The notes beneath the pieces are model-generated. The model was not told where the DNA came from. It did not search any database and was given only the letters and a program-made list of their open reading frames with translations. Source: Sinohyriopsis cumingii (taxonomy: Eukaryota > Mollusca > Bivalvia > Unionida > Unionidae). Taken from it: a DNA stretch of 64,000 bases. Shown here piece after piece: positions 43,201 to 50,084 of the stretch (positions are counted from its first letter, which is position 1; each line of letters starts with the position of its first letter). The stretch covers positions 96,093,451 to 96,157,450 of the forward strand of contig CM068825.1 in the NCBI GenBank assembly GCA_028554795.2, in the 5' to 3' direction. The position numbers were made by a program, and so were the translations under genes.

Positions 43201-44311
43201 GTGCAACCAAGACCAGCCTTGTCATCACAGCCAGGAAGAACGGGCCTTGACGGGAACCTGGGTCAGCATAGAATTGTTCAAAGCTATGGACATGGGATAC
43301 CAACTGTTAGAAGTGTACGAAATTTGCCACTTTCCCAAGACACAACAATACCACAAGGGTGACCCTACTCAGAAAGGCATTTTCGCAGACTACGTGGATG
43401 CCTTTTTGAAACTGAAGCAAGAAGCCAGCGGCTATCCTTCCTGGTGTCACACTCCCGAAGACCAAATACAATTCAAAGAGAAATACTACGAACAAGAAGG
43501 CATCACTTTAGACCACATCGAGAAAAACGAAGGCAGGCGATCGTTTGCCAAAGTGATGTTAAATTGCTTGTGGGGTAAAATGGCACAACGCCCGTGTTTA
43601 CCCAAGACGGAATATTTGACAGAACCTTCCCGCTACTTCCAGATGATTCACGACAAAACCAAATTCATGAAACACGTGGACGTCGTTCGCGAGGATTTGA
43701 TCTTAGTCAATTACGAAGAAGATCTGGACTTTGTACAAGACGACCCCTTTGGAAATGTCATCATTGCGGCTTACGTGACAGCCCATGCTCGCTTAAAATT
43801 GTACGAAGCTTTAGAACTGTTAGAAGAACGCGTCCTGTACTTTGACACGGACAGTTGCATTTACATCCATCACCCGATTCAACATCACCCTGACATCGAA
43901 GGAGACCGTTTAGGAGCCTGGACAGACGAGCATCCCGACGACAAGATTCTAAGTTTCGTCAGTGGCGGTCCCAAAAATTACGGCTACGAATACCGGGACA
44001 AACAAGGAGAAGTGCACACGACGTGCAAAGTGAAAGGACTGACTCTGAATCATCGTACCAGTCGTGTGGTCAACTTTGGGGTATTGAAAGAAGCCTTGCA
44101 ATCGGAAGAGGATGGAAACTTTCAAGTGACCACTTACCAACCGAACAAGATTGTACGTTTACCCACTCACCACATCGTCAGTCGACCTTTGGAAAAAGTT
44201 TATCAAATCGTGTACCAGAAGCGAGTTCGACTTCCCAATCATTTCACCTTACCGTACGGTCACGTCGGTATTGGTCTGTATATAAAAAGGAACCCTAGGC
44301 AAGATCGATAG
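40250..44311 (+). CDS. POLB: Protein-primed family B DNA polymerase
   Basis: 1353 residues, typical for a Polinton polymerase. The N-terminal ~330 residues start with a basic and acidic linker and are family-specific. Residues about 330-460 are very Cys/His-rich (CEKC, CSGC, CPTCGQG, CHICHH). The proofreading exonuclease follows: Exo I DFECM (D471, E473), Exo II HNFSGYD (near 559-566) and Exo III YCRSDVD (near 685-691). Polymerase motifs: A DVCSLYP (D912), B KVMLNCLWGK (K1101) and C DTDS (1199-1202). It would replicate the linear element genome in the nucleus using a terminal protein as primer, as in adenoviruses. The extra Cys-rich block might bind DNA or zinc. It has its own TATA box and carries the TATA of the next gene at its 3' end. 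Confidence 0.97.
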   Translation: MKRSHSFEKKEEESKRQKRDLSPRTRAEILTQIHVSDFEEDMSEPESEPSKPSPPPLVNPEKYYSIRETEKRSSRKFRTTAYKYTVKFKDFKSEVPLEKAEGFITGVWDSLLTALKRQCQPKEDDRLRLSIQHDGLKSPVWIEFSTPAELTASKVMDKIQHVQQSNDQFDITDGKATLDMTHVSPPQGTGRKKMLLVNDLRSIKRSLVQIHNPHDQMCLARAIVVGRTYANKNDTVEWKRDWENIRQSDRAKQRSEAELLLRQAGLSKDTPCGIPEMQKLQDALAPRYTLKVHPQEVRGSLLFRGQDFKDGKYIHVYHHDDHFDTITSITGFLGYGYYCEKCDHGYNNREQHKHCGSKCSGCLASSPCLSEEPVPCSTCLRTFVSPTCYQQHLKTQGSQQKCACQLLRLCPTCGQGIRTNSTKAHVCSGKKKCHICHHIVDLEHQCYVQKYQPPPEKEDGHKKKGNFIFFDFECMQETGIHIPNFCVAHRACEKCIQEPIFSHCPHCSKIPGGREKIFRWPNTLADFAQWVLDPIDKTWSQEDIGLYGDCHRHATVMAHNFSGYDGQFLLRYYTEHGTERPKVTLNGAKIIFMRVGQVQFKDSMSYLAMPLSRMPKTFGMTEMAKGYFPHFFNTEANQHAVLPHLPEAHYYDPDNMRTEQREAFYAWYQAHASDPFDFQEEMLKYCRSDVDILRRCCGKFRELFMEHGGVDPLKEACTIAKACSLVYRQRFMPENTVAVISPQTTHYVKRQYSVKALRWLHYLCDKEDKWIQHARNGGGEKTIGTYSVDGWDLENPKIVYEFNGCLFHGCPVCYPDRGTKNQFLQRTMEDLYQDTCQRRLKLEQEGYQVVEMWEHEYDHRMKTDPEFKRLVESYQFMDPLNPRDSLYGGRTNATCLLYQADEENGEEIKYLDVCSLYPYVCKYCRFPVGHPQLFTEHIDLVNLRQYEGLIKCKVLPPTNLYHPVLPHHCQGKLMFPLCRTCAETCNQDQPCHHSQEERALTGTWVSIELFKAMDMGYQLLEVYEICHFPKTQQYHKGDPTQKGIFADYVDAFLKLKQEASGYPSWCHTPEDQIQFKEKYYEQEGITLDHIEKNEGRRSFAKVMLNCLWGKMAQRPCLPKTEYLTEPSRYFQMIHDKTKFMKHVDVVREDLILVNYEEDLDFVQDDPFGNVIIAAYVTAHARLKLYEALELLEERVLYFDTDSCIYIHHPIQHHPDIEGDRLGAWTDEHPDDKILSFVSGGPKNYGYEYRDKQGEVHTTCKVKGLTLNHRTSRVVNFGVLKEALQSEEDGNFQVTTYQPNKIVRLPTHHIVSRPLEKVYQIVYQKRVRLPNHFTLPYGHVGIGLYIKRNPRQDR
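44279..44288 (+). promoter_or_regulatory. TATA box for the BIR gene
   Basis: TATATAAAAA lies inside the end of the polymerase frame, 65 bases before the ATG at 44344. Confidence 0.6.
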
Positions 44312-44343
44312 TTCATTGTGACTACCAAGACCGAGCAAACAAG

Positions 44344-45087
44344 ATGAATACTTTGAAAGAGACATCGTTCCAGTTTGGGGATTGTAAAAAAGTTGTATCT
44401 TCCTCTAGTGTGACTAATATTGGATGGATAAGACCCAGGCATTGCGACGGAAAATGTCCGGAAGGAAACTGCGATTGTCCATGTGGTTACCATTGTAATT
44501 GCGTCACGGAGTTTGCAGACGAGTGCGATTGTGAGCCTTGCGATGGATACGATGCTGTACGTTGTGACCTGAGCGATGCCGTAAAGCATCATGGGAACTT
44601 TAGTGCCCCTACCCCTATCATGGAAAGTGATGCTGTGCGTGTCAAACCTGTCGGATGCGAAAGTGATGCCGCTCGTCCTCTTGGACATTTTACTGGGTTT
44701 CGTTTTAAAGGGGAATGTTCACCTTCACGTCTACCCCCCTACGGATGTCATCCAGCCTTGAGCAAACACCTACCCATGTCACTCAACCCTCATCGAAACG
44801 AACCTGTGAAAAACGAATATTCGTTTCCTGTGCGTTTGTCGGAATACTGCGACTTTGAAAATCGTCTTCAATCGTTCAAAGGAAAATGGCCAAAGTATCT
44901 GGGAGGACCGACCCCCGAAGAATTAGCCAGAGCCGGATTTTTCTACTTGGGCGAAGGAGATAAAGTCAGGTGCTTCAGTTGCGATGTGACACTTCACCAC
45001 TGGGAACCGCAAGATTCGGCCTACGTAGAACATGCTCGATGGTCACCGAATTGTCATTACTTACCCTTAGTGGGACCGAGACATTGA
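44344..45087 (+). CDS. BIR-domain, IAP-like protein, 247 aa
   Basis: The C-terminal ~80 residues form a BIR domain: FENRLQSFKGKW, LARAGFFYLGEGDKVRCFSC, W220, and zinc ligands C210, C213, H230 and C237 in the order CX2CX16HX6C. The N-terminal ~140 residues are Cys-rich (several CxC and CxxC pairs near 34-66) without a known domain. BIR proteins of baculoviruses and cells block caspases or bind apoptotic regulators. Here it would keep the host cell alive during replication, but no RING domain is seen, so direct ubiquitin ligase activity is not expected. Likely captured from a host. A homologue is present but broken in copy A. Confidence 0.85.
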   Translation: MNTLKETSFQFGDCKKVVSSSSVTNIGWIRPRHCDGKCPEGNCDCPCGYHCNCVTEFADECDCEPCDGYDAVRCDLSDAVKHHGNFSAPTPIMESDAVRVKPVGCESDAARPLGHFTGFRFKGECSPSRLPPYGCHPALSKHLPMSLNPHRNEPVKNEYSFPVRLSEYCDFENRLQSFKGKWPKYLGGPTPEELARAGFFYLGEGDKVRCFSCDVTLHHWEPQDSAYVEHARWSPNCHYLPLVGPRH

Positions 45088-45115
45088 AGTAACTTCTTAC
45101 CATAATAATCTGTTC

Positions 45116-45571
45116 ATGGATACTTTACAAGAGAACATTCGTGCTTTGCCTGTGGAGTTGAGAGAACGCATTTACCGAGAGCTGGTCAAAATACAAGTGA
45201 AACGTAAAGAACAATTGCATCCGTTACGTCACCGGTGTTTGAACCACTGGTACCTGAAGGCTATACAAGGATTGATTCAATTGAAAGTGTTCCATCGGAC
45301 AGACATTGATCAACGATCCTCTAGTTTTCAAAAGGATTGGTTTGGTATGGACGATTCTACCTACATCATTGTAAACGTACTGCATCGAATTCCAGAGGAA
45401 GAGTTAACGAATTACCAACATCTTGAACACAATGTCAACTTAGTGAAAGAGGAAACTTCTGAACGAATTGTCATGTGTAGATTAGTGACTCAACGATTTA
45501 AATTTGACACTGAAGTGAAACCATGTTTGTGCAAAGAGTACATTTCTTGTGTCAGACCAAAGAGGATTTAG
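45116..45571 (+). CDS. F-box-like protein 1, 151 aa
   Basis: The N-terminus (LPVELRERIYRELVKIQ) resembles the start of an F-box, LPxELxxxIxxxL, but the rest of an F-box is not clear. The middle has many aromatic and charged residues, and the C-terminus ends with a Cys-containing LCKEYISCVRPKR. Its first ~45 residues nearly repeat those of the next gene, a tandem duplication with the second halves diverged. F-box proteins recruit targets to SCF ubiquitin ligases; that role is inference. It starts 28 bases after the BIR gene. Confidence 0.6.
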   Translation: MDTLQENIRALPVELRERIYRELVKIQVKRKEQLHPLRHRCLNHWYLKAIQGLIQLKVFHRTDIDQRSSSFQKDWFGMDDSTYIIVNVLHRIPEEELTNYQHLEHNVNLVKEETSERIVMCRLVTQRFKFDTEVKPCLCKEYISCVRPKRI

Positions 45572-45583
45572 TATGACCTATTC

Positions 45584-46102
45584 ATGGATACTTTGCTAGA
45601 GAACATTCGTGCTTTGCCTGTGGAGTTGAGAGAACGCATTTACCGAGAGCTGGTGAAAATACAAGTCAAACGTAAAGAACAATTGCATCCGTTACGTCAC
45701 CAGATCTTTAACCACTGGTACCTGAATGGTATAAGAGAACTGATTCGTCAGAAATTGTTTCAGTGGTCAGACCTTGTTCAACACTTTGAGTTAGTGAATG
45801 ATCGAAATGTTCATTATTTTGGTTACTTCGAGATTCACCTACAGCAATACATTGAGGAAGACAAGGTAAAGGATTATCAACATATTTTACGTGGAATCTA
45901 CTTAGAGGAAGAGGAAACTTCTAAACGAACTCTGAAGTTTCGGTTACAGTATGCAAGATTTAGATTCCCTACTGGAGAACGAAGATCTCTGGCTAGAAAG
46001 TACGTGTATTGTTTCCGAAACAAAGAGACTATAAAAACAGGCTGCCATGCCACGACTTATGTCACATGTCATCCAACAGATTCCGTGGAAGGAACTCAAT
46101 GA
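45584..46102 (+). CDS. F-box-like protein 2, 172 aa
   Basis: Paralogue of the previous gene: MDTLLENIRALPVELRER at the start, then a longer C-terminal part (HYFGYFEIHLQQYIEE; KFRLQYARFRFPTGERR). Only 12 bases separate the two genes, so they may share a transcript. The end overlaps the next ORF by 56 bases. Confidence 0.6.
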   Translation: MDTLLENIRALPVELRERIYRELVKIQVKRKEQLHPLRHQIFNHWYLNGIRELIRQKLFQWSDLVQHFELVNDRNVHYFGYFEIHLQQYIEEDKVKDYQHILRGIYLEEEETSKRTLKFRLQYARFRFPTGERRSLARKYVYCFRNKETIKTGCHATTYVTCHPTDSVEGTQ

Positions 46103-46271
46103 CCATATTCAAACCGTGGATCATTACCATCGATTATTACAAGAACTGTATCCATTCAATTTGGGACGACAAGTGGTGTGTGTCTTAGTGACTTGTTTTT
46201 TGGGATTTCGTTTACCAGCCGATTCTTTGTGGACTCTTTACGATCAGTACTTACCACCTCCATGGCCTTAA
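46047..46271 (+). CDS. Small ORF starting MPRLM, 74 aa, unknown
   Basis: Open in both A and B, with a central hydrophobic segment (VVCVLVTCFLGF). It overlaps both the previous and following frames. No known domain. Could be coding or an overlap artefact. Confidence 0.4.
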   Translation: MPRLMSHVIQQIPWKELNDHIQTVDHYHRLLQELYPFNLGRQVVCVLVTCFLGFRLPADSLWTLYDQYLPPPWP

Positions 46272-46585
46272 ATGGTCACGAAAAACTCCTTTTGCTCAAA
46301 GCCTTGCGTTTTCATCTGGATACTTCTCGACCTCTACGGGAAAAAAAGATTCGTCAACTTTTAGCTACCCAAGACGTGTATGACGATGTGTGTGTAGCTT
46401 GTGACTTACATCCCCATTGGACAGATGTCCGTGCCTGGAAAGAATGGGATTTTGAGGCTTGGACCCAAGAAGTGGCACAGTATGCACGAGAGTTGTTCAA
46501 GGAAAAAAGTTACTTTTCAACCCGTGTTAGTGACGGTGCCAGAAGAACCCGTCACCCAGGACAGGACTGTCGTGGACAGACCTGA
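46262..46585 (+). CDS. Trp/Lys-rich small protein, 107 aa, unknown
   Basis: Starts MALNGHEKLLLLKALRFHL. It contains HPHWTDVRAWKEWDFEAW and a helical, charged C-terminus. The homologous frame in copy A is also open, which supports coding. It overlaps the tail-anchored gene in another frame by over 100 bases. Function unknown. Confidence 0.5.
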   Translation: MALNGHEKLLLLKALRFHLDTSRPLREKKIRQLLATQDVYDDVCVACDLHPHWTDVRAWKEWDFEAWTQEVAQYARELFKEKSYFSTRVSDGARRTRHPGQDCRGQT

Positions 46586-46772
46586 AAGACCCTTTCGGGA
46601 GGACACTTGTGTGACCTTACCCCCTGTTGAACTGGTTAGAACATTACCCAAAAGATGTGATTGTTGTACAGACACTTGTGTTTATTCCACGTTCATCGTT
46701 ATCATGTGCCTTTTATCCTTGTACTTAAGCCTTTGGCTTTTATGTATTTTTGTCTTTCGTATTCATGTTTGA
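46425..46772 (+). CDS. Tail-anchored small membrane protein
   Basis: The ATG at 46425 or 46482 could start it; an upstream GTG is unlikely. The N-terminal part is polar with a Cys cluster (CDCCTDTC), followed at the very C-terminus by one hydrophobic helix (IVIMCLLSLYLSLWLLCIFVF) and a short basic end, the arrangement of a tail-anchored protein. The gene overlaps the previous one in a different frame in both A and B. An AATAAA at 46786-46791 follows the stop. Possible sites are mitochondrial or ER membranes; unknown function. Confidence 0.55.
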   Translation: MSVPGKNGILRLGPKKWHSMHESCSRKKVTFQPVLVTVPEEPVTQDRTVVDRPERPFREDTCVTLPPVELVRTLPKRCDCCTDTCVYSTFIVIMCLLSLYLSLWLLCIFVFRIHV

Positions 46773-46785
46773 TAAAAAAACATTC

Positions 46786-46791
46786 AATAAA
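46786..46791 (+). terminator. Poly(A) signal AATAAA after the small ORF cluster
   Basis: AATAAA lies 14 bases after the stop at 46772. The same signal is conserved in A at 12763-12768. Confidence 0.6.
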
Positions 46792-46806
46792 CGTGTTCTG
46801 AAAAAG

Positions 46807-46814
46807 TATATAAA
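46807..46814 (+). promoter_or_regulatory. TATA box for the packaging ATPase
   Basis: TATATAAA, 54 bases before the ATG at 46861. Confidence 0.65.
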
Positions 46815-46860
46815 CTCTTGTCTTGTTCGTTTTCGTGTCACAAGTGACATTTCTCACACC

Positions 46861-47616
46861 ATGGCTACCTCTGCTGTCTCTGCTCCCTCTTCCTCTACTG
46901 TCAAAGTCATCGACGAACACTTAGATCGTGCCAGTTGGGAGGCTTTGTATCTTCGCCATCCCTTTAACATGCTCATTGCTGGACCTAGCGGTTCAGGCAA
47001 AACCGAATTCGTCAAACGTTTGATCGAACATAAACATCATTTGATCGATCGACCCCCTCAACGGGTCGTGTGGTGTTACAAAGAGTGGCAATCGGCGTAC
47101 AGCCTCTTGCGAGAAAGTCAAGGCGATTCCATCGTGTTTGTGGAAGGCATTCCTAAAGAAGACGACGGCATCGTCTCTGACTCCCGTCAAACCCATTTGG
47201 TCATTTTCGACGACATGTTAGGAGAAGACGAAGAAGAAATTAAATTGTGGTTCACGCGCAAAGGGCATCACCGTAATGCCAGTGTCATTTACATCACCCA
47301 AAATTTGTTTCAACAAAGTAAAGCCCATCGCACCATCAGTCTGAATGCGCATTACGTGGTCTTGTTTAAAAGCCCTCGAGATAAATCGCAAGTGCAAGTC
47401 TTAGCCAAACAGTTAGGAACGCCTTGGCTGACTCAGGCGTACGACGATGCCACTCAAACGCCACACGCCTATTTACTCGTCGATTTGAAACCTACCACCC
47501 CCGAGGATTTGCGATTTCGTACCCACTTGTTTCACCACTGGTGCCAAGACGGAGGGCCTGTCCTGTACACGTCTCCGTCCTCGACTTCATTTCACTCCCC
47601 ATCAAAAAATCTATAA
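46861..47616 (+). CDS. ATP: FtsK/HerA-type genome packaging ATPase
   Basis: 251 residues from the ATG at 46861, chosen because it lies 54 bases downstream of a TATA box; a longer frame upstream crosses the promoter. Walker A is GPSGSGKT (41-48) and Walker B is HLVIFDD (D117, D118). ITQNLF near residue 145 resembles the sensor region of A32-like ATPases. The family pumps the element genome into the capsid. It lies before the structural genes, as in other Polintons. Confidence 0.93.
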   Translation: MATSAVSAPSSSTVKVIDEHLDRASWEALYLRHPFNMLIAGPSGSGKTEFVKRLIEHKHHLIDRPPQRVVWCYKEWQSAYSLLRESQGDSIVFVEGIPKEDDGIVSDSRQTHLVIFDDMLGEDEEEIKLWFTRKGHHRNASVIYITQNLFQQSKAHRTISLNAHYVVLFKSPRDKSQVQVLAKQLGTPWLTQAYDDATQTPHAYLLVDLKPTTPEDLRFRTHLFHHWCQDGGPVLYTSPSSTSFHSPSKNL

Positions 47617-47619
47617 AAA
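47612..47619 (+). promoter_or_regulatory. TATA box for the basic protein gene
   Basis: TATAAAAA overlaps the ATPase stop region, 46 bases before the ATG at 47658. Confidence 0.6.
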
Positions 47620-47657
47620 CCTCAGACCCTTTTTCGTCTGTCTCACACAGTGTGAAC

Positions 47658-48614
47658 ATGACGTCCCTTCAGTCGCATCTTCCCGTCAAATTGATTCGTG
47701 CCTTGTATGGCATCAGTCGAGAAAAAGATCCACAAACACGAGCCCGTGTCTTAGAAGCTAGTCTCAAAGAAGTCTTACGATGGTTCACGGTGACGGCACG
47801 TCAATTACTCCAAGGAATCATTCAGATTCCTCATCAAACCCAACGCTTTTTCGATCGAAACAAAGTCGCTTTGGTCCAACTGGCCGATCCCCGCATCGAC
47901 ACTCAAACCAAAAAACAAATCATTTTGAAACCTGGAGGGAGCGGTACTCTAGGAGGGGTCATCATTCGCTCACTCTTAAGATGGGATCCTAATGCCCCCA
48001 AAGTTATCCCCAAGACAAAAGTCCAACGAAGCCCCAAGAAGAAAAAGAAAAAGACCAGGTCCCCAAGAAGAATAACTTCTCCAGTGGCAGGACCCTCCTC
48101 TTACCAGACACCACCACCCCGGAAAAAGAAAAGAAGCCCCCAGAAAAAGAAACAGAGAAAAAGTCCCCAGAAAAAGAAAAGTCCACAGAAGAAAACTAGT
48201 CGCAAGAGAGGCACTTCGGCCAGGACGCAACCTTACACTCGCAAACCACGACCTGCCACGGCAGTGACTGCGTCTCCGGCATCCTCACGTTCATCCACTT
48301 CTCCGTTGATGACACCCAGAACTGAAGAGTACTTGGAGACGTTGATCACACCAAGAACATCTCCGTTGATGACCCCCAAAAGAACTTCCCCAGTGGCAGG
48401 ACCCTCCAATTTAGTGGCAGTGGCTGCTGCTCACAAAGTACCTTCTCCCAAAATCAAAGTCCAAGAAAGATCGGGCATGTTACAAAGTTTACTGGATTTG
48501 TCCAAGCAAGAACTGGCTCGATTTAGTCCGTTGCGTACCCCTGCACGACGTGTCATGCCTGTCCTCAAACTGATAAAACGTAAAGACAATCAGTGGCGAC
48601 GCGTTCCAGTATAA
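47658..48614 (+). CDS. Lys/Pro/Ser-rich basic protein, 318 aa, possible core protein
   Basis: The N-terminal ~110 residues are helical (SLQSHLPVKLIRALYG) and include LADPRIDTQTKKQIILKPGG with a Gly-rich stretch, a signature that recurs in virion proteins of Polintons and related viruses. The middle is a Lys/Pro/Ser array (repeats of SPQKKK) like histone H1 tails or adenovirus core proteins. The C-terminus has several SPLMTPRT repeats and a conserved LLDLSKQELARFSPL. Likely binds and condenses the genome in the capsid. Inference from composition and position. Confidence 0.65.
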   Translation: MTSLQSHLPVKLIRALYGISREKDPQTRARVLEASLKEVLRWFTVTARQLLQGIIQIPHQTQRFFDRNKVALVQLADPRIDTQTKKQIILKPGGSGTLGGVIIRSLLRWDPNAPKVIPKTKVQRSPKKKKKKTRSPRRITSPVAGPSSYQTPPPRKKKRSPQKKKQRKSPQKKKSPQKKTSRKRGTSARTQPYTRKPRPATAVTASPASSRSSTSPLMTPRTEEYLETLITPRTSPLMTPKRTSPVAGPSNLVAVAAAHKVPSPKIKVQERSGMLQSLLDLSKQELARFSPLRTPARRVMPVLKLIKRKDNQWRRVPV

Positions 48615-48617
48615 AAA
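48610..48617 (+). promoter_or_regulatory. TATA box
   Basis: TATAAAAA at the stop of the basic gene, 50 bases before the ATG at 48660. Confidence 0.55.
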
Positions 48618-48659
48618 GAGCCTGTGACCAAGTCGGGGTATCAGTGAACTTGTAAAAAG

Positions 48660-48848
48660 ATGTCACCTCCAAGAAGCCACAAAAGAAAGAGACAAAGGCA
48701 GACGCGTCATCCGACAAAGCGCTTAGCCAAACATCGACATTACCCTAAGAAAAGACACAGTCGTTCCAAGAAAAAGAGGCGTCAACAAAGGGGAGGATTC
48801 CTTGGTGATTTTGGGAAAAACATTGTCACCTTTATGACAAAGCGATAG
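48660..48848 (+). CDS. Very basic small protein, 62 aa (mu/pX-like)
   Basis: Almost half Arg, Lys and His (SHKRKRQRQTRH, KKRHSRSKKKRRQQ), then GGFLGDFGKNI. Composition and the GGFL stretch recall small core or membrane-active peptides of adenovirus-like particles. A counterpart was not seen in copy A. Small, so moderate confidence. Confidence 0.5.
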   Translation: MSPPRSHKRKRQRQTRHPTKRLAKHRHYPKKRHSRSKKKRRQQRGGFLGDFGKNIVTFMTKR

Positions 48849-48932
48849 TCCCAAAAAAAAGATAAAAGGGTGTGCGTTAAGTCATCGACGTTAGTGTCTG
48901 TTCGGTGAATGTCCCGGAACCACAAGCAAAAA

Positions 48933-49319
48933 ATGTCACCCTCCAGAAAACCCCAAGGAAAGAAAAGGAAAGGACTGCCACCACGTTTAGCTAAACATGG
49001 GGACCTGTTATCTGTCCTGTCCAAAGCTTCTTCACCCCTACGAAAAAAACTCATTCAAACGGCCTCCAAAGAGGTCATCGATACCGTGTGCGAATGTTGT
49101 TTGAACGTTTTGAAAGGCACGATCCCTTTGTCCAAACACCAGAAACAATGCTTAGGCAAACATCGTCACGTTCTTCGCCAAATGGTTCAAAAGAAAATTC
49201 CCATTCGTCAAAAAAAGAAGATGTTGGTCCAACGTGGAGGCATTTTACCTCTCTTGTTAGGCCCCATACTGAAAGGAGTCTTGGGAACCATGTTGGGAGG
49301 ACTGGTGGGAGCAAGATAA
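48933..49319 (+). CDS. Conserved Polinton virion-type protein, 128 aa
   Basis: The ATG at 48933 matches the start of the copy A homologue; another in-frame ATG lies at 48909. The N-terminus is basic. The family signature follows: CLNVLKGTIPLSKHQKQCLG, then KKKMLVQRGGILPLLLGPIL and a Gly-rich hydrophobic end. From memory this arrangement (LKGNI.L, K..L..HK, QRGGFLP.LLGP) is common to many Polintons and some related viruses, with no proven function. The amphipathic C-terminus suggests a membrane-active virion peptide. Confidence 0.65.
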   Translation: MSPSRKPQGKKRKGLPPRLAKHGDLLSVLSKASSPLRKKLIQTASKEVIDTVCECCLNVLKGTIPLSKHQKQCLGKHRHVLRQMVQKKIPIRQKKKMLVQRGGILPLLLGPILKGVLGTMLGGLVGAR

Positions 49320-49367
49320 AAAGGCCTCGGAAGTTCCAAGATCTCAGAATCGACCCCTGACAACCCC

Positions 49368-50072
49368 ATGGAAGGACGAAAACTAGCTTTAGTGCCTTAC
49401 AAACGATGGATGGAATACCATCGGTGGCAAGAACAACGCACCCCGCATTTACCTCCCAATCCCAATTTGAGCGAGATGTCCCAGTTACAACACGAATTGC
49501 AATCCTTGATGGATCGCCAAGATTTGTCCGAAACAGAAAAATCGCAAAAGTACGGTCAACTCTTGCAAAGACTGCAACTCTTTCACCAGAAAGCTTTAGA
49601 CGAAACAGCTTTACCCACTCTAAAAGATTTTAAGACCTTGATGAAAAGTCCAGCACCATCATCATCATTACCACCACCACTACCATCCCCATGGGTCACC
49701 AGAGATGCTACCCCACAAAGACCTGAGGAAGAAGAGATGCGCGAAGTGTTTCAAACACCGTCAGCAGCTCCCATTTCGAGTAAGATTGCAGCATCCTTGT
49801 TGACCCCGTCCCCCACACCCCAACGAGAAGAAATGAAAGCTTGGGTTAAAAAGATGATGTCCACGCCTCCTTCGACAGAAGTGAAAAAGAAAGAAGGGAA
49901 ACCAGAAGCGAAAAAAGAAAAGAAAACCAAAGCCATTCCATTGCCACCTCCACCTCCATCACCACTACCTTCGACTTCTACCCCCGTAGCCCATCGGACA
50001 CGAAAATCCGTTTCCAAACCACCCTTTCGACCCACCCAAAGTAGCATCACCGAAGAGTGGGTGACTTATTAA
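49368..50072 (+). CDS. Pro-rich coiled-coil protein, 234 aa
   Basis: Starts MEGRKLALVPYKRWMEYH. Residues 30-90 are helical with SLMDRQDLSETEKSQKYGQL, a pattern of LVPY at the start and EK..KY..LLQR later that I know from other Polintons. The C-terminal half is Pro, Lys and Ser-rich. Unknown; perhaps a scaffold or core component. An AGATAAAAAG TATA-like box is 52 bases upstream. Confidence 0.6.
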   Translation: MEGRKLALVPYKRWMEYHRWQEQRTPHLPPNPNLSEMSQLQHELQSLMDRQDLSETEKSQKYGQLLQRLQLFHQKALDETALPTLKDFKTLMKSPAPSSSLPPPLPSPWVTRDATPQRPEEEEMREVFQTPSAAPISSKIAASLLTPSPTPQREEMKAWVKKMMSTPPSTEVKKKEGKPEAKKEKKTKAIPLPPPPPSPLPSTSTPVAHRTRKSVSKPPFRPTQSSITEEWVTY

Positions 50073-50084
50073 CACAGCAAAAAA

